A DNA stretch of 64,000 bases from Ceratobasidium sp. AG-K (GCA_037039685.1 JAWNGF010000001.1:4278001-4342000), one strand, 5' to 3'. Shown: positions 1 through 13,400, numbered from the stretch's first letter. Notes: a model not told the origin generated them from the letters alone. Numbers and translations are program-made.

Positions 1-320
1 TCACGCGAACGCGCTCGAGGCTGTCCGGATCCGCATATGTCGAGAGTGTCGTAACGAAACGTAAGACGTAGGACGTGTCGGAGAGGGGACAGGGCATAGA
101 GCATACTGGAGTTGACCTAGATATAGAAACACGGAAAAGCGTATTGAACGGATGCGATGATGGGGAATATGATCCAAGCAACGGTGCTTGGGGATGCAGA
201 TGCGATGGAACGAAGCATAAACGAGCGGCGACATAGTTGGTTTATATGTTCACTGATGACCCCATTTAACCGGGGCCAAATTTCAACTAAATTCATGCAA
301 GTCGTTTTTTTTTTCTTGCT
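1..320. other. 3' flank of cdc25, no gene seen
   Basis: This stretch lies downstream of the cdc25 stop codon. It includes a T-rich run near 306-315 (A-rich on the cdc25 strand) that could be part of the 3' UTR. The short open frames here show no recognisable domain. I see no gene. Confidence 0.5.
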
Positions 321-2966
321 TTACCGCTTCGTAGTCGCAAATCCAAACGAGGCAGCACGGCCTAGCGTCGCTCGACTGATCAAATGGGACTTCCCAGCGA
401 GACGAAGGTAGTTGGCTGTGGAAGAGGGCGGGCAGGGGCTCAGATCGGTCTCGCCATCGCACATCGAATCCCCGTCTTCGTCCAACGTAGAGAGGGAGCC
501 AGCGTGGCCAGGGTTGTGACCCATTCGACGACCGAGCGAATTTTGAGACTGAGACGAACTATCACTGGATTGTTCGGGTGCACTAGAGCGCTTTGCATGT
601 GCTTGTCCCGACGCAATGGCTGCAGCTGCTTTCTTCTTCTCGCCATAAGTGTACGATTTGGTGCGTTCCCAGCGACGGAAATTATTCAAGTCGCTGTGAC
701 GAGCACGTAAGTGTACGGGGTCATCCATGCGTACATAGGAGTACGGGGGCTCAACTTGACTCTGAAACAAGTTCAGTATTAGCGGGCGATAGGCAATCTA
801 GGCACGTACTGGCTTCTCCTTGAAGTATTGACTGAATCCACCCTCCATAACATACACTTCGGGGTAGTGGATGTTGGGGTAGGAATGGGTGTTCATCGCG
901 CGGTCGCGAGAACGAAGGTGCTTCGCGCTGAACCAATATGTCAATCGAGGGCAAGGAGCGCAAAGGAACACTGGTACTTACAAGGTGGGCGCGCGTTTGA
1001 CGCTAAACTCACAATGGAAGACCAGAATATCCTTTTTCGTGCCGTCCCCACTGCGACTGGGCGTGGGCTTGTTATCTCCGAGTAGGCAATCCTCAATTGC
1101 TTGAGTGGTGTTCAGGTTAATCGCACCGGGAATGTGTCCGCCTTCGTATTCGTAGTCAAACCGGCAGTCAATGACCGTGTACGAGTTAATCTCTGAGTTG
1201 TACTGGCCCGCAAGTAGAGCATCGAGCTGAACCAGAATATTTAGTATATTTCTATAACAAAAAGTGAATAGTACCCACCGTGTCGCAGTTGATCCTCATC
1301 AATCCATCTTCACGAACTCGATGGCAGGGCAGGACCTTTCCATCGGCCTCGTTATCTCCGAACCCAGGTAGCCCGACACGCACGAGGGGGCTGCTCTGTT
1401 TTGGTGCCGAGCTTCCTTGCTGGTCAGAGCCTTGGGCGCCCATTCGACGAAGTGGAGGCACAGCTTTGCGAGTGATGTAGGCGCGAGCGGGGCTGCCATC
1501 TTCGCAATGCGAATCGTCCGAGCCAGGGACGTCCATGACAGGGCTGCCCATGAGTAGCGCCGAGCTAGTGACGCTAGCCGAAAATGCGCGGCGGGTGGGC
1601 TGGAGGCCGCCTGGTCGGGGAAGTGCACCTGTCGAGCTTGGCGCTTCGCTCCTTTGCACAGCGGAAAGGACGGGTCGGCGAGGGAGGGCATTGCGCTTGG
1701 GCAAGATTGCTTGGCCCTGGGAAGGGAACAATGTACCCTGGCCACCTGTTGTGGCGGAGCGCTCGAAAGGACGTCCAAGACCAATGCCAGGTGCTGGTCG
1801 AATAGGCTTCGAGGGTGAGACAGGAGGGGAGGACGAGAACAACGCAGGTTTATCAGGCGACGACAACGCAGCTTCGTGCGCTAATTGCTGCTCCAGCTGA
1901 CGAGCATGGGCAATCTCCTCTTCCAAGTCAAACTCAACAAACCCATCATGGTCAGGCTCGGGTTCAGATGAGCGTGCCTTGTCGGGTGAAGAGCTGGCAA
2001 GAACAGGGGAGCTGGGTTGGAAGAAGAGTTCATTGAACTCGGCAGCGGCCGGCGTGACAGGCGAGGTGGGTGCCGTGACGCTGTGCGAGATTGATACATC
2101 ACCATCAATGTCCATCGCATCGCACGAGATCGAGTTGTCCCACGCGACAGATGGGGCATGCGGATGAGTCTCCTAGTTAGGAAGTGTCAGTTGAACGCGT
2201 CCATGTTGTGACGTCACGCGACGCGACGTACCTCGGCGCTGGGGAATGTCAACGTCTGGCTACGGTTGCGCACCATCCTCGTAGCCCTTCCGGGCTCGGG
2301 TGATTTGGGATCGACGACAGGCTGGGGGGTTGGTTGCATCCAGCCTGCAGGAAGGCCTGTACGCGATCGACTCGACCCTGCTCCCGATACGCTTGCAGCA
2401 ATACGGTCTTTAGAGTGTGGGGTCGAGTTGGCGCTTGAAGCATGTCCACGAGGAACACCGTGAATTGTGGAAGTTGACGAGTTGTTGGAAAGGTTGGCAA
2501 CGTCTTGGCCGAATCCTCGCAGTATCTCGTGCACCAAGGCGCTTCCGGTCAACCCCTTGGTATCTCTCGCAGTTGGTACTCGTACAGTCGAGGCAATACG
2601 TCTAGGGGCGGGTGATATGTCCATAGGGACCGGTGATGATGGAGCAAAGCGCTGTGTTTGAGGAGCAAAGAGTTGTGAGCTAATAGGGAGCTCCGTCGCG
2701 TGGGCCGGGGGCGAGTTGGGAGCTGAGCCTAGCGACATTGTTGACGCAAACGATACATCCAAATCCACCTCGTTGTCAGAGAGAAAAGGCATGTCTCCGT
2801 CGATGAATTGATCGTTGTGCTGGGGCTCTGCGATACGGGGGACTTGTTGTGGGAAAGCACGCGGCGCAAAGAGGGTCTTGGTTGTTGAACTACGCGGTCG
2901 AGCCGTAAACGCCGAGGTTGGTGCCGGTGCCGTTGAGTTGGTAGGAAGGAAGAAAGCAGACGCCAT
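321..2966 (-). CDS. cdc25: M-phase inducer phosphatase Cdc25 (Mih1-like)
   Basis: Dual-specificity phosphatase that removes inhibitory phosphates from cyclin-dependent kinase at mitotic entry. Five exons join in frame with GT-AG introns: 2966-2232, 2172-1279, 1226-982, 927-810 and 761-321, giving about 810 residues. The first ~550 residues are long, Ser/Pro-rich and presumably regulatory. The rhodanese-type catalytic domain follows. It has YTVIDCRFDYEYEGGHIPGA, then the active-site loop VFHCEFSVKRAP (HCx5R: Cys nucleophile and Arg), then the AKHLRSRDRAMN and IHYPEVYVMEGGFSQYF motifs typical of Cdc25. The C-terminal tail has MDDP and RTKSYTYG. Another Met lies four codons upstream (2978). Family identity is secure; the start is slightly uncertain. 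Confidence 0.95.
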
Positions 2967-2978
2967 GCTTAACGTCAC

Positions 2979-4354
2979 GGGGTTAGGAATTGAAGCGGCT
3001 CCTAGGAATGGTTATAAGCACAAGGTAAGGCTAGGTCGTGGGCTTTGGAGCAGAGGGGGCTTAAGAGGGCCAACTTTGTATGTTGAAATAGGAGTATAAC
3101 ACGCTGTTTGAGCCGAAAAAGCGTGGTGATCAGCACGTTTCAAATCTCGAACGCTGGATCCAACCAACACAGCATGGAAAAATGGGCGCATAATAGGTGA
3201 TAGAAATTGGGCCAACACCAGTGACGAACATATTGCCACATGGCAGATAGGATGGTGATATAGAAAGCACGAATAGTATTGTATGAAACCAGAAGAAATA
3301 TGGGCTCACCTCAAAGACTTGGCCAAATTACTTTGGTCCTCTCGAATGAACGGGTGCGGGGCCGCGCCTGTCAGATAGAGTTGCAGAGATGAGCAAGAGG
3401 ACACGGATATACACCCAATCGAGCCCAAATGGGGCGACAAGGTTCAATGACTTACTCGGTAGGGAGGAGGTTGTTGGACGTCGTTGTCGAGGTCCAAGCG
3501 AAGAGGGTATCCACGCAACGTGTGGACAGTTGTTTAGAACCTGAGGCGTTGATGTACCTGTCGATCTACCTGGGTCTGCGAATGCGATACAATGCAACGA
3601 TACGAATGTACAGTGCACAGATACAAGTGACAAGGCAGAGAGCGTCGGGACTGGATGCTAAGAGGACAGGAAGCCGTGCAGGGCGGGTCGACTGTCCAGT
3701 AAACAGGGAGGGGGCGGTAGGAGGGGAATAGGGAAAGCCTCTCGAGTCGACGAGGATGTTGAAGGAGGAACGAACCAGACAGGAGCCGCTGGCGCCGGCT
3801 CAAGTTTGGTTTGCGAACAGGGTCTGGATCCCGACCGATTGACATTCCTGGACTTTTTCAGCAATTCGTCCTCTGATCCTGTGACCCCGGTGTATCATTT
3901 CAGGGCGCTATATGCGCTATTTTCACACGTCCCTCTGACGCTCTCTGTACCCAAGACCGACGTCACAGTCGTGTGCCGGCCAGTAATACCCCAGCAAACA
4001 CACTCTTTATGCGTTCATGGAGCATAAAATTATTTTCATTTTCAAACTGAACATCCCGGACCCCTCCTATCAAGCCTCATCTTATTGCAACGCTCGGGCA
4101 TGACGCAGCAGTCAACATGCTCGCGTGCAGTTTCAACACAGACGCGTTACAAATCCCAGATCATCGTTTCGTATCGTCACGTAACCTTTGTCAGAAGCGC
4201 CCAAATTCTCCTTTATAATTCAACCACCCGCACCCGTGGTTCGTAGGCATCCTTGGTTTCCGCATATACCGATCCTGACAGTTGTAAGATGCGATCAGAT
4301 CCGGAATAATTGCCACGCAGTTTGTCCGAAGGTTTCTTTCATTATTAGGCGGTG
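2979..4354. other. Divergent intergenic region between cdc25 and sen34
   Basis: About 1.4 kb between two divergently transcribed genes. It should hold both promoters and the 5' leader of cdc25. Open frames on both strands (for example 3328-3633 and 3429-3731) are short, overlap each other and resemble no family I know. I see no gene. Confidence 0.5.
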
Positions 4355-5391
4355 ATGGACGGCAAGGTACCATTGCACATCTCGAACGGGGTGGCGTATG
4401 TCTGGTCTGTAGATGGTAAGCCTAGTTATAGCATGCCTAGACCTGTACCAACTAGGCATGTGACGTAGATATAGAGGCTCTTAGAGCAACGCATCGGATA
4501 TGTGGAACTCTGAGCGGAACGCTCCCTTCTGTCTCTCAGCAGAATATATTCCTTGGAGCCCCGTTGACGTTACTTCCCGAAGAAGTCGCAACGCTCGTCG
4601 ACACTGGTGCGCCTTCGTCTGGTCATCCCTCTAGACCCATTGTACTCACTCACTCCGACTCAAGGCGCAGCATGCATTGTTCACGACTCCATTTCACATG
4701 GTAAACCTACCGAAATCCAACTCACTCGCTGGGTCGAAGCACGCAAAATTATGATCCAAGCAGAAATTAGAGAAAAGGAACGCGAGGCGGCAGCAAAGAC
4801 GGCCAATCTCCGGGTCGACGCGAGCGACAAGGCACAGAAGAAACGACTCGAACGCGAGGCACGTAAAGACCAAGTTCGGGATGAGTTGACCCCGGAACCG
4901 GAGGCGGCGACTCCGATCGCGCCCCCACAGACGCATACGGTCCACGTTCCCGGGCCGTCTTCCGAACTCCCATGGTACAACGCTCGTATATTCCATAGCC
5001 TCAAAGATGCGCGCGAAGCTGGTGTATGGACGTATCCGAGCGACGTCAAGGAACGAGCTGAATGCGCCGTGTTTCGAGATTTATGGGAAAAGGGCAACTA
5101 TCTGGGGCCGGGGATCAAGTTTGGAGGGAATTACCTTGTTTACCCAGGTACCGTACACGTTTCTTTCCTTGTTGGCGTCTTACTCATGTTCGGAAAGGCG
5201 ACCCATTACGGTTCCATTCCCACTTTGTCGCCTCGGTTCACACATCCCCCACATCACTCATCAGACCAATGGACATTGTCGCATTCGGCCGACTCGGAAC
5301 AGCGACCAAAAAGGTCCATCTCCTATGCGGATACGATGACGATACGGGCGCTGTAACATATTACTCGATTGAATGGGCCAGCTTTGGCTAG
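4355..5391 (+). CDS. sen34: tRNA-splicing endonuclease subunit Sen34
   Basis: Catalytic subunit of the tRNA-splicing endonuclease, which cuts the 3' splice site of intron-containing pre-tRNAs. Four exons join in frame: 4355-4415, 4469-4606, 4665-5147 and 5198-5391, about 291 residues, normal for the family. The N-terminus (MDGKVPLHISNGVAYVWSVD) matches Sen34 proteins. A charged, Lys/Arg/Glu-rich linker occupies roughly residues 80-150. The C-terminal nuclease fold contains LGPGIKFGGNYLVYPGDPLR followed by FHSHFVASV. This holds the expected catalytic Tyr and His, and the conserved Lys lies in GTATKKVHLL. The start is set by the short first exon and by the conserved N-terminal motif. Confidence 0.9.
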
Positions 5392-5418
5392 AAGCAAAAT
5401 ATCATCCTATCACTATCA

Positions 5419-7084
5419 CTAGTCAAGTTTCCTCGCATCCTTGCGCACTCTGAACCCCGGCCTGCGATGAGCCCCTACACCTTCTTCTACGCCTTCCATC
5501 TGAAGCCCACTGGTAGAGCTCGGTCTCCTGCGCTTTCCGCCACCTGTACTAACGTCTAGGAGCCTGGCAACTTGATCGTTGAGCCATATCACTGGTGCAA
5601 AGAATGGAATTCGGATAGGAATAAATGGAGAGGGAAAGAGCATTGTGCTGGTATCGTGTTCGGAAGGCATGACAGGTTGGTAGGGGTTATCCGGCCTGGA
5701 GATGGCGTACGTAGCCATGATGATATACTACAGGCTGGGTTCAATAAACAATAGGGTAAGAATACGCTGGACATACGGCTGGATAGACAAGTGCGAATAC
5801 AGCTGCGTTGGCGAGGCTCGATCCACTCATACACACGGCCGTTGAAGGAAGACCTTTTACATCGTTAGTCAAGCCCTCTTACTCGGTCAGGTAGTGCTCA
5901 CCAAACGCCAGGAAATAAGCCCAACGTTCTTCTTCGTGCCGGACTCGTTCTGACAGCCTCATCCCTCGGGCAATCCACATAGGCCTAACAGACCATAAGC
6001 TTCCATCATTGAATCAAAGCATATGCATGCTTACTCGAAACAATAAAAGCTATCATTCCGTTAGTCTACCTTCCGCACCAGTTTAAGGATGATGCTCACG
6101 CGTCGATCCAGCATATAAAGATGAATGCCGCGGTGGACCCAACGATTGGCACGTAAGAGAGGGCAAGGGAGATGGTCATGTAGGAAAATATGAGGATAAC
6201 GCGGTACGCTGATGTTGCTATTGTGTGTAGCATCCTGGGATATACATAAGTACATGAGTGAGGATGGGGCTGAAATACTGACCCGCTGAAACCGCTAGGT
6301 GCCGGTGCGGTGCTCCGCCCATGTTGAAGCTGAAAAACTCTCTTGGCAATCGAACTTGAAAAGGTGCTCTATAATTGTGGTCACAGGAGTTATTGCGTGT
6401 TGGCGGGACGGAAAGCCACTACTCACTTACGTTAAGGTAAAGGGAGACCCCAATAACCGGGAGCAGCCAGAACACCGTATATAGCGACCCAAAGTTCCTG
6501 TGCAACCACTTGTCCTCTTTACCAGCTAACAGTGGAACAAATATCAAGTCGAGAGTGTAAATTGACGCCAAAGAAAGAGAGTTGAGGAGTAGTGATTTGA
6601 ATACTACAACCCACGTCAGAACAATTATTCATATGCCTATAACAGCCTACCCACCGTTAGAGCGCACTTCGGCATCCCTAGTGGTGTACACGCGTATCAG
6701 GTACCTGAGAGAATGACGCAAATACGAAGCTACCTACTCAATGATGATCTTCACGACACGGTCCCATCGGTTCGCGTCCAACAGACCGTTAGCGAAAAAC
6801 CCAACGTGTAACTTGGCTGTCTCCAAAAGCGGAAGGAACTTGGGATACGTAGCCGCCGAAGGTTGGTAGGGAGAGTACATTGCCGATGGCGGGTATGGGC
6901 GTTGGTCAAGGTGGGACTGTACATGAGCAGCCTGGCCGGAAGGAACGGGTCCAGTCGCATGCTGAGGCTTCGCGGGTGCAGTTGGCGCTGGACGACGCGA
7001 GGGCGTTGATCTACTACTCGGGGAAGGGCTTGGCCGAGAGGACATTGCGAGTGGTAAGCGGAACAAGGCTGTGGTGGGCGTCAC
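5419..7084 (-). CDS. EI24-family (etoposide-induced 2.4) membrane protein
   Basis: Multi-pass membrane protein of the EI24 family, whose animal members are ER proteins linked to autophagy. A Pro/Ser-rich N-terminus leads to AKLHVGFFANGLLDANRWD, then hydrophobic segments with LYTVFWLLPVIGVSLYLN, IAKRVFQLQHGRS, LALSYVPIVGSTAAFIFICW and MWIARGMRLSERVRHEEERW, and finally the family-type YPAYIIMATYAI. The tail is basic. At least seven GT-AG introns are needed. One exon is only 15 nt (6035-6049) and restores the FYCFE motif after CWIDA. The protein is about 340 residues. The start could be Met at 7084 or a Met 13 codons later. Family call is strong; cellular role is inferred from relatives. Confidence 0.82.
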
Positions 7085-7260
7085 AGGTCCCTCGGGCGCG
7101 TGTTCATCACAGGGACGCCGACGTGTTCGATCCAGCTGGCAGTCTCCGGCGGAATAAGTGCGCAGTCAGACGATTGATAGATACATCTGTACCAGCAGTA
7201 ATTACACAATACAATCGCTACCAGTACATCCAAGTCCATCAAACAAAGTGTCTTTTTGGA

Positions 7261-8078
7261 TTATTTACGGCTCTTTCGACGCAGGCTCCCTTCTCTCCGT
7301 CGTGTAGATCCGTTGAGCTCTTGTACTCGGGGGCTAGTAGCTTCTTGTTGCCCTGCACTGTGCCTCCGTGAAGGTCGGATTTCCCGTTCTGGTTTGGCGT
7401 CTTCAGTACCCCACTCTTCCCCCTCGCCATCGGGCGATTCAACCCAGTATCGGGCGGCCTGGAGAATCAATACTCCGGTAAGAGCAACGCTGCATACAAG
7501 ATGAGAAGAAGCGAGCTCCAGAGTTGCCGCTCTGGTTGCGTCGGGAATGCTTTCGGTCTTGGAAAGAATCGGCTCGGATAGGTGGACCAGACCTAGACGA
7601 ACTCAGCTAAATCTGAGGTCAATGACGAGCGAGTGACCTACTTGGGATTGCAGAATAAAAATATACAAATACAGCACATGAATACAAAACTATCAAGTAG
7701 CGAAATAATGAGTTGAAAGTTTGCTGAGAGCTTGCAAGTAAGGACTTACAGATGCTAGCCCCATCAAACATCAAATTACCGGCCCGCCCATCGCGAAAGC
7801 TCCACAACAAGGCAAGACCGCCTAGTCCAGCAACTGCCAGCGGAACAAGATTCAATGCGCCTTCCATAGACGCAAGGATATGATAATACGCCGCTGAGGT
7901 ACGCAAATGAGCCTCTGTGAGTGGCGGCTGCCATAGTGTTCCCCAATCAGCGATCCAGTGGGTGCTCAGTGTCCCTACAAACTCAAAATTCAGCTCGTAT
8001 TCGACGGGTCAAATTTTATAAAATCCCACCCAGAAGAAAAGAAGTGCCGCAGACTGCCAAAGCCGCTCGGACGCCCAT
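7261..8078 (-). CDS. shr3: Shr3-like ER chaperone for amino-acid permeases
   Basis: Shr3 is an ER membrane protein that keeps amino-acid permeases from aggregating and helps them leave the ER. The reconstructed protein has about 220 residues from four exons. It starts MGVRAALAVCGTSFLLG (8078), and the next exon gives TLSTHWIADWGTLW, then HLRTSAAYYHILASMEGALN and AGLGGLALLWSFRDG. The third gives YSCAVFVYFYSAIP, and the last gives a final membrane span followed by a long, very basic cytosolic tail (residues ~165-220). Four hydrophobic segments match the four-span Shr3 fold. The start codon is only 173 bp from the divergent CAP start. Confidence 0.82.
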
Positions 8079-8251
8079 GTTCGTGTATTGAGCGTAAACC
8101 CCAACGAATCAAGTTGTGGTTTGATTTGTGTCTGCCAGCCATCCATCAGAATCACATGTCGAGGGAGAACACGATAAGCGCCGAAAGTATGCGTTTCCAA
8201 TATAGCTAAGCGTCAGGATCTTGGGTTCCTTACGACCAGTACACGACTGAT
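8079..8251. promoter_or_regulatory. Compact bidirectional promoter shr3/CAP
   Basis: Only 173 bp separate the divergent start codons of shr3 (-) and CAP (+). Both 5' UTRs and both promoters must lie here or reach into the genes. No specific motif is claimed. Confidence 0.55.
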
Positions 8252-10213
8252 ATGGCTACCAACGCACAAGGACTGAATTCACTCGCAACAATCATCAAGC
8301 GGTATGGGATTTAAATGAAAGAAAATACAGGTGCTAATTGTGACCAGGCTTGAAGCCGCGACATCTCGACTGGAGGACATTGCACTCGCCCAAGGCTCGG
8401 CCGCGAACGTCAAGCAATCACTCGACGCGCCATCGTCGCACCCAGCCGCCGCGGCCACACGCGCATCTGCTCCTCCGAGCGCCCCCGCCCCTCCAGCTGC
8501 TCCCCCTGCCGAAGATTCAGAGGCTGTGAAAGCTTATGATGAGCTGATTATCGCGGGCAAACTCGGCCCCTTCCTCAAGGTCGCCAATGATATCGGAGGG
8601 CCAGTCAAAGAGCAGGTACGACGCGTTATTATAAGATCTCGTGCGCGTTCTACAACATATTTCTAGGGGGGCATAATCGATAAGCTTTTCCAAAACCTCC
8701 GGAACTTGATTCTCTGTGCCTCTGCGAGCGCGAAGCCTTCCGATTCGGCCTTCATGTCAATGCTCGGTCCGCTCCAAGCTGATCTCGAGGCGGTCAACTC
8801 CATCAAGGACAAGTATAGGAAGGAGCGTGACTTTGGAAACCACTTTGCCGCAGTGTCCGAAGGTGCTCCGGCGGTAGGATGGGTCACGGTGGTAAGTGTT
8901 GATAACTTCCATTGTTGATGTATGCACTCACGCTACTAATCGCGTTCCAACTTAGACCCCGAAGCCGGCCCCATATGTAGGAGAGTACCGCGAGTCGGCC
9001 GCCTTTTACGCGAACCGCGTTTTGCAAGCATACAAGGAGAAGTAAGACCAATGTCTTATGTATTAGTGCCCTGCTTGACAAGTCATAATCATAGGGACCA
9101 GAAACACGTTGAATGGTCGCGCGCGTTCCTTGCATTGCTTGACGAGCTCAAGAAGTATGTCACCGAGTATCACACTACCGGGCTGACCTGGAACCCCAAG
9201 GTATGCGACTGAAACATGCTGTTGGTGGCATATTGAATGGCTCCCAGGGCGGCGATGCAACGCAATTCAAGAGTGGCTCGGCTGCTCCTGCTGCCGCCTC
9301 GGGACCTCCCGCCCCTCCCCCACCGCCACCGCCGCCACCGGCCGGATTGCCCCCACCAGCGGCAGCTGCGGGCGCCCCAACTGAACTAAGCGGTACGGCA
9401 GCCGTGTTTGCCGAAATCAATCGCGGCGGGGATGTCACCAAGGGATTGCGCAAGGTAAACAAGGATGAAATGACGCACAAGAACCCCACGTTGCGCGCGT
9501 CGGGCACGGTTCCTGCAGGAGAAGGTATAGTTGGGTTTTCTTTAGTAGGTTAAAACTAAATGTGATACAGCTCCAAAGAGGCCGTCCAAGCCCGCGAAGC
9601 CCGTGGCACTACAAACCAAGAAGCCACCCAAGCTGGAATTGGTTGGCACTAAATGGTCGATCGTATGTGTTTTGTCAAGCCCCGGCTCGTATTTGGCTAA
9701 CCGGTTGCTTATTTAGGAAAACTACGAGAACGATTCGAATGTAGTGGTAGAAGACACTTCGATCTCCCACATCGTCAACATTTTCAACTGCAAGAACACG
9801 ACGATTCAAATTAGAGGGAAGGTCAATGGAGTTACCCTTTGTGAGTATCGTTAGCAGTACCAAACCTCTACAAAGCTAACCGTATTTGAACAGACAATTG
9901 CAAGAAGACTTCAGTGCTCATTGAGTCCCTCGTCGCGGGCTTGTCCATCACATCTTCACCCTCCTTCACCGTCCAAGTCACGGGTGTAACTCCTACGATT
10001 CAAGTTGACAACAGCGACTCGGGTCAAATCTACCTCTCCAAGGACTGCTTGGGCGTTGAGATTCTGACTGCCAAGTGCAGTGCTATTAACGTTAGTATCC
10101 CCGAGGAGGGTGCCGAGGAGGGAGTGTTCGTTGAGAGGGCTATTCCCGAGATGTTGCGATCCACTGTACAGGGTGGAAAGCTTGTCACTTCCATCGTAGA
10201 ACACTCTGGATAA
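8252..10213 (+). CDS. srv2: Adenylyl cyclase-associated protein CAP/Srv2
   Basis: Actin-monomer recycling factor that also links Ras/cAMP signalling to actin. The start MATNAQGLNSLATIIKR is followed after an intron by LEAATSRLEDIAL, the conserved N-terminal cyclase-binding coiled coil. The helical N-terminal domain follows (VKAYDELI, NDIGGPVKEQ, FYANRVLQAYKEK, WSRAFLALLDELKKYV). A central proline tract (PPAPPPPPPPPP) and the WH2-like NPTLR region come next. The C-terminal beta-helix CARP domain contains KLELVGTKWSIENYE, ISHIVNIFNCKNTTIQI, GQIYLSKDC and SIPEEG. About eight short introns interrupt it. Every diagnostic segment is present and in frame. Confidence 0.94.
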
Positions 10214-10485
10214 GGCACAGGTCTACTCCATGTACTCAACAACACACAACAATAACATACCTCTTGAATGCATATCTGGATTTTCATCATTTTCATTAAA
10301 TTATAAGAAGACGAGACCCCTGCGGCCGATCACCATTGGTTATATTACGGCACAGGAGCATCATCCTGTGTACATGCCTTCGCGTTGCACTGCATCGTAC
10401 CCACAATATCAATAAGCGCTGGCTCGGCGACAACTACAACTACAACTACACCCTCACGTCCCTCTCTTTTACGTCCCACTGAAAC

Positions 10486-13400
10486 ATGGATGAAGCTGGA
10501 TATCACGCTCGGAGGCGAGCAGCCAAGGTACGCTGTCAACCTGATTTGGCGTTTACGTGAAATTTGTCTAAAAGCTAACAGCAAGATGCATATTATTATC
10601 AAACACAACAACAAGGGCCTGACGGACGCTATGCGGGGGTTGAGACAGTTACACCGTAGGCTTATTTCATCTATTCAACAACGCTCCAGAGACCGATGAT
10701 TTCCAGTATGAACGGGCCATGGGTGGGAGGATTCCAAGCGCAGGGACAGATGCCGATACCGCAACGTCCGCAGACTCAGGCTCAGGGTGGTATGCACGTA
10801 CCTTATCCGGTGCAACCTAGGTACGTGGAACTCGCTAAGCAGATATGGGCCAGTGACTTACTTTTTTGCGCCGCGCTAGTTACGAAGAGCCAGCGTATCG
10901 ACCTCCGGCATGGGCAGTACGTGCTACATCTACTTTGGACACTGCAAACGTTAATATGACTCACGCCGGATAGCCTGATGCCAAAGTTCCCGGAACGACC
11001 CATCTGGATAGTGAGTAGGCTTGCTATTCTTATGAATTGCTCTGACGATCGCGTAGCGTATCCTCATGCGGGAGAGCCCTACTCTGGCCGACCAATGAGC
11101 GCGGTTGAACGGGCGGACGCGCTCAGTGCCCCTCCTCGAATGAATCCGCATCTGCAGCTGATGTGCGGACCACTCCTTCGGTATGATACGGTAGATTCTA
11201 CGGGGGTTTGGCGTGGCGCAGCCATGGTAGTCGCCGCAGACGCTGGAAGCCAATACGACCCACACCCAATGCTCCACCTCGAATGGGATCCACTACGTCC
11301 AGTTCACACAGGACGCAACGGCCATCAACGAGGCCGGTCCGTAAGCACCATGCCTTCTCCGAGCTCCCCGCCTGGCATCCCCGGGTATCCACAACCCGCT
11401 CCGTACCCACTCGAGTCGGCCGCATCACAGAGCAGGTTCCCCCCGAGCCATGCGTACCAACAAACAGACATCCCCGGACACGAAATATGGGTATATCGGG
11501 GTCCGGCTGGCTCATTCACATTTTGGCGATTCATGATTGAAATTCCATTGGGCCCGGACGAGATGGGTGTTCGATACCGTGTTAATATGGGCCAGGAGAT
11601 TGAATTTTTCGTTCCGGGACAGAACCAGAACATGAGATGGGCTGCCTATTCGTGGTAAGCTCATATCTGTCTATCTGTGGCCGTGGTACTCAGTTCCCCA
11701 TCGGTCAGCAATGGTTTCAGCGCTGGTGTGAACCAGGATGACTTCCGTGGGCCCGGTCACGCAACTGGATATGACCCATTGTGGACCGACCTACTGGAAA
11801 AGCATGCTGAGAAGCCGTTCCACGCTTTAGTAGGTGGGGGTGACCAATTATACTGTGATTCGTGAGTTCGTGTTTACTCACGATCGAGGGAAGTTCATCG
11901 CTAATGAGACTGAATAGCTTAATGCGTGAACCCGAATTACAACACTACATCGGGCTGAAAACTCCAAAGGAGAAAATGTCTGCGTTGCTAACAGACGACA
12001 TTGCATTTGCGATAGACCGGTAGGTGTATCCTCTCCAACAGTATCGCTTGTCTAAACTCTTGGTGTCAGATTCTACTTTAGCCACTATTGTCTTGAATTT
12101 CGGAGAGGCTCGTTCGCCAGAGCGAATAGTTCGATGTAAGTGCGAACTTCACTTACGCAGGTCGATCCTTGACAACCCCACAGACCCATGGTTAACATGT
12201 TAGATGATCACGATCTCATTGATGGATTCGGGAGCTGTAGGTATTGCATTGGCCAATTTCGCCTGTTTGGCTAACATTTGTACAGATCCTGACGAGCTCC
12301 AGCTTTCGCCTATTTTCAGAGCGTAAGCGCATACACTGGTTGAAATTTGGACAGATCCTAACCGCTTACCAACTATCTAGTATCGGCTCGCGAGGCTACT
12401 TTTTCTTCTTACTGTTCCAGTGCTTCGTTGTTGGTAAGTCTGAAGAGATACCATGCATAGCGTCTCTGAACAACAACAAATAGACGAGCTGGATGGGACC
12501 AACCCCCACCCAGGCGCCCATACCTTCAAGTCAACGATCATTGGAGGGGATGGGCCTTGGATTCCTGCCCCTGGTCATAGTATACTTACTTACCTGGGAC
12601 CTAAAGCGCGGATGCTACTACTGGATTGCCGGTATGCAGCTTCTATGGAGTATCGAATACACGTTACTGATGCGAGGAAATCAGGGCGGAGCGAAAGAAA
12701 AATCTGGTGTGCAGCCAGACGACCTACGACCGCATATTTTGGCACCTAAATCAGTTACCCCCAGGGGTAGATCATGTTGTAGTTCAACTCGGTGAGTACG
12801 ATGTTGAACTGTCTATAAGTAGAATGGAAACTAATATATGGCAATATGAAGGTATCCCAATTGCGTATCCAAGAATGAACTTCCTTGAGTATGCTTTACT
12901 TCATCGCTTTTCAGGAATGAGCCTAAAAACTCGTGTAGGGCTGCTCTGGAGTCCAAGTTTAATCCGTAAGTCAATTGAGTCATCGCATAGGGCAATATAT
13001 GCTAAAAGTCTTGGCTAGTTTCACGACCCTTGCTCAAAATGGTTCGCTTGGGCTGTCGGGGTTCGTGAATAAATTCAACAAGGATCGTAAGTTGACAAAA
13101 CAGTGTCACATAGAGCATACAACTAACCGCCCCATGATATCAGCTGAGCTGCTAGACGACTTATCAGACCACTGGACAGCCAAACATCACAAGGTGGGCT
13201 TGAATTCAGCTCTATGCGCTAGCTTCTTGCCTCATAATCTCTCCAGAAAGAGAGAAACTGGTTCGTGGAAAAGATGCAAGAGTTCGCGCGCGCAAAGCAT
13301 ATTCGAGTCACTTTCCTGAGCGGAGACGTACATTGCGCGGCCGTTGGGTACTTCAAGACGCTGGTTCGTCCCAAAGCGAGAGAGGTTGAACATTCGATTG

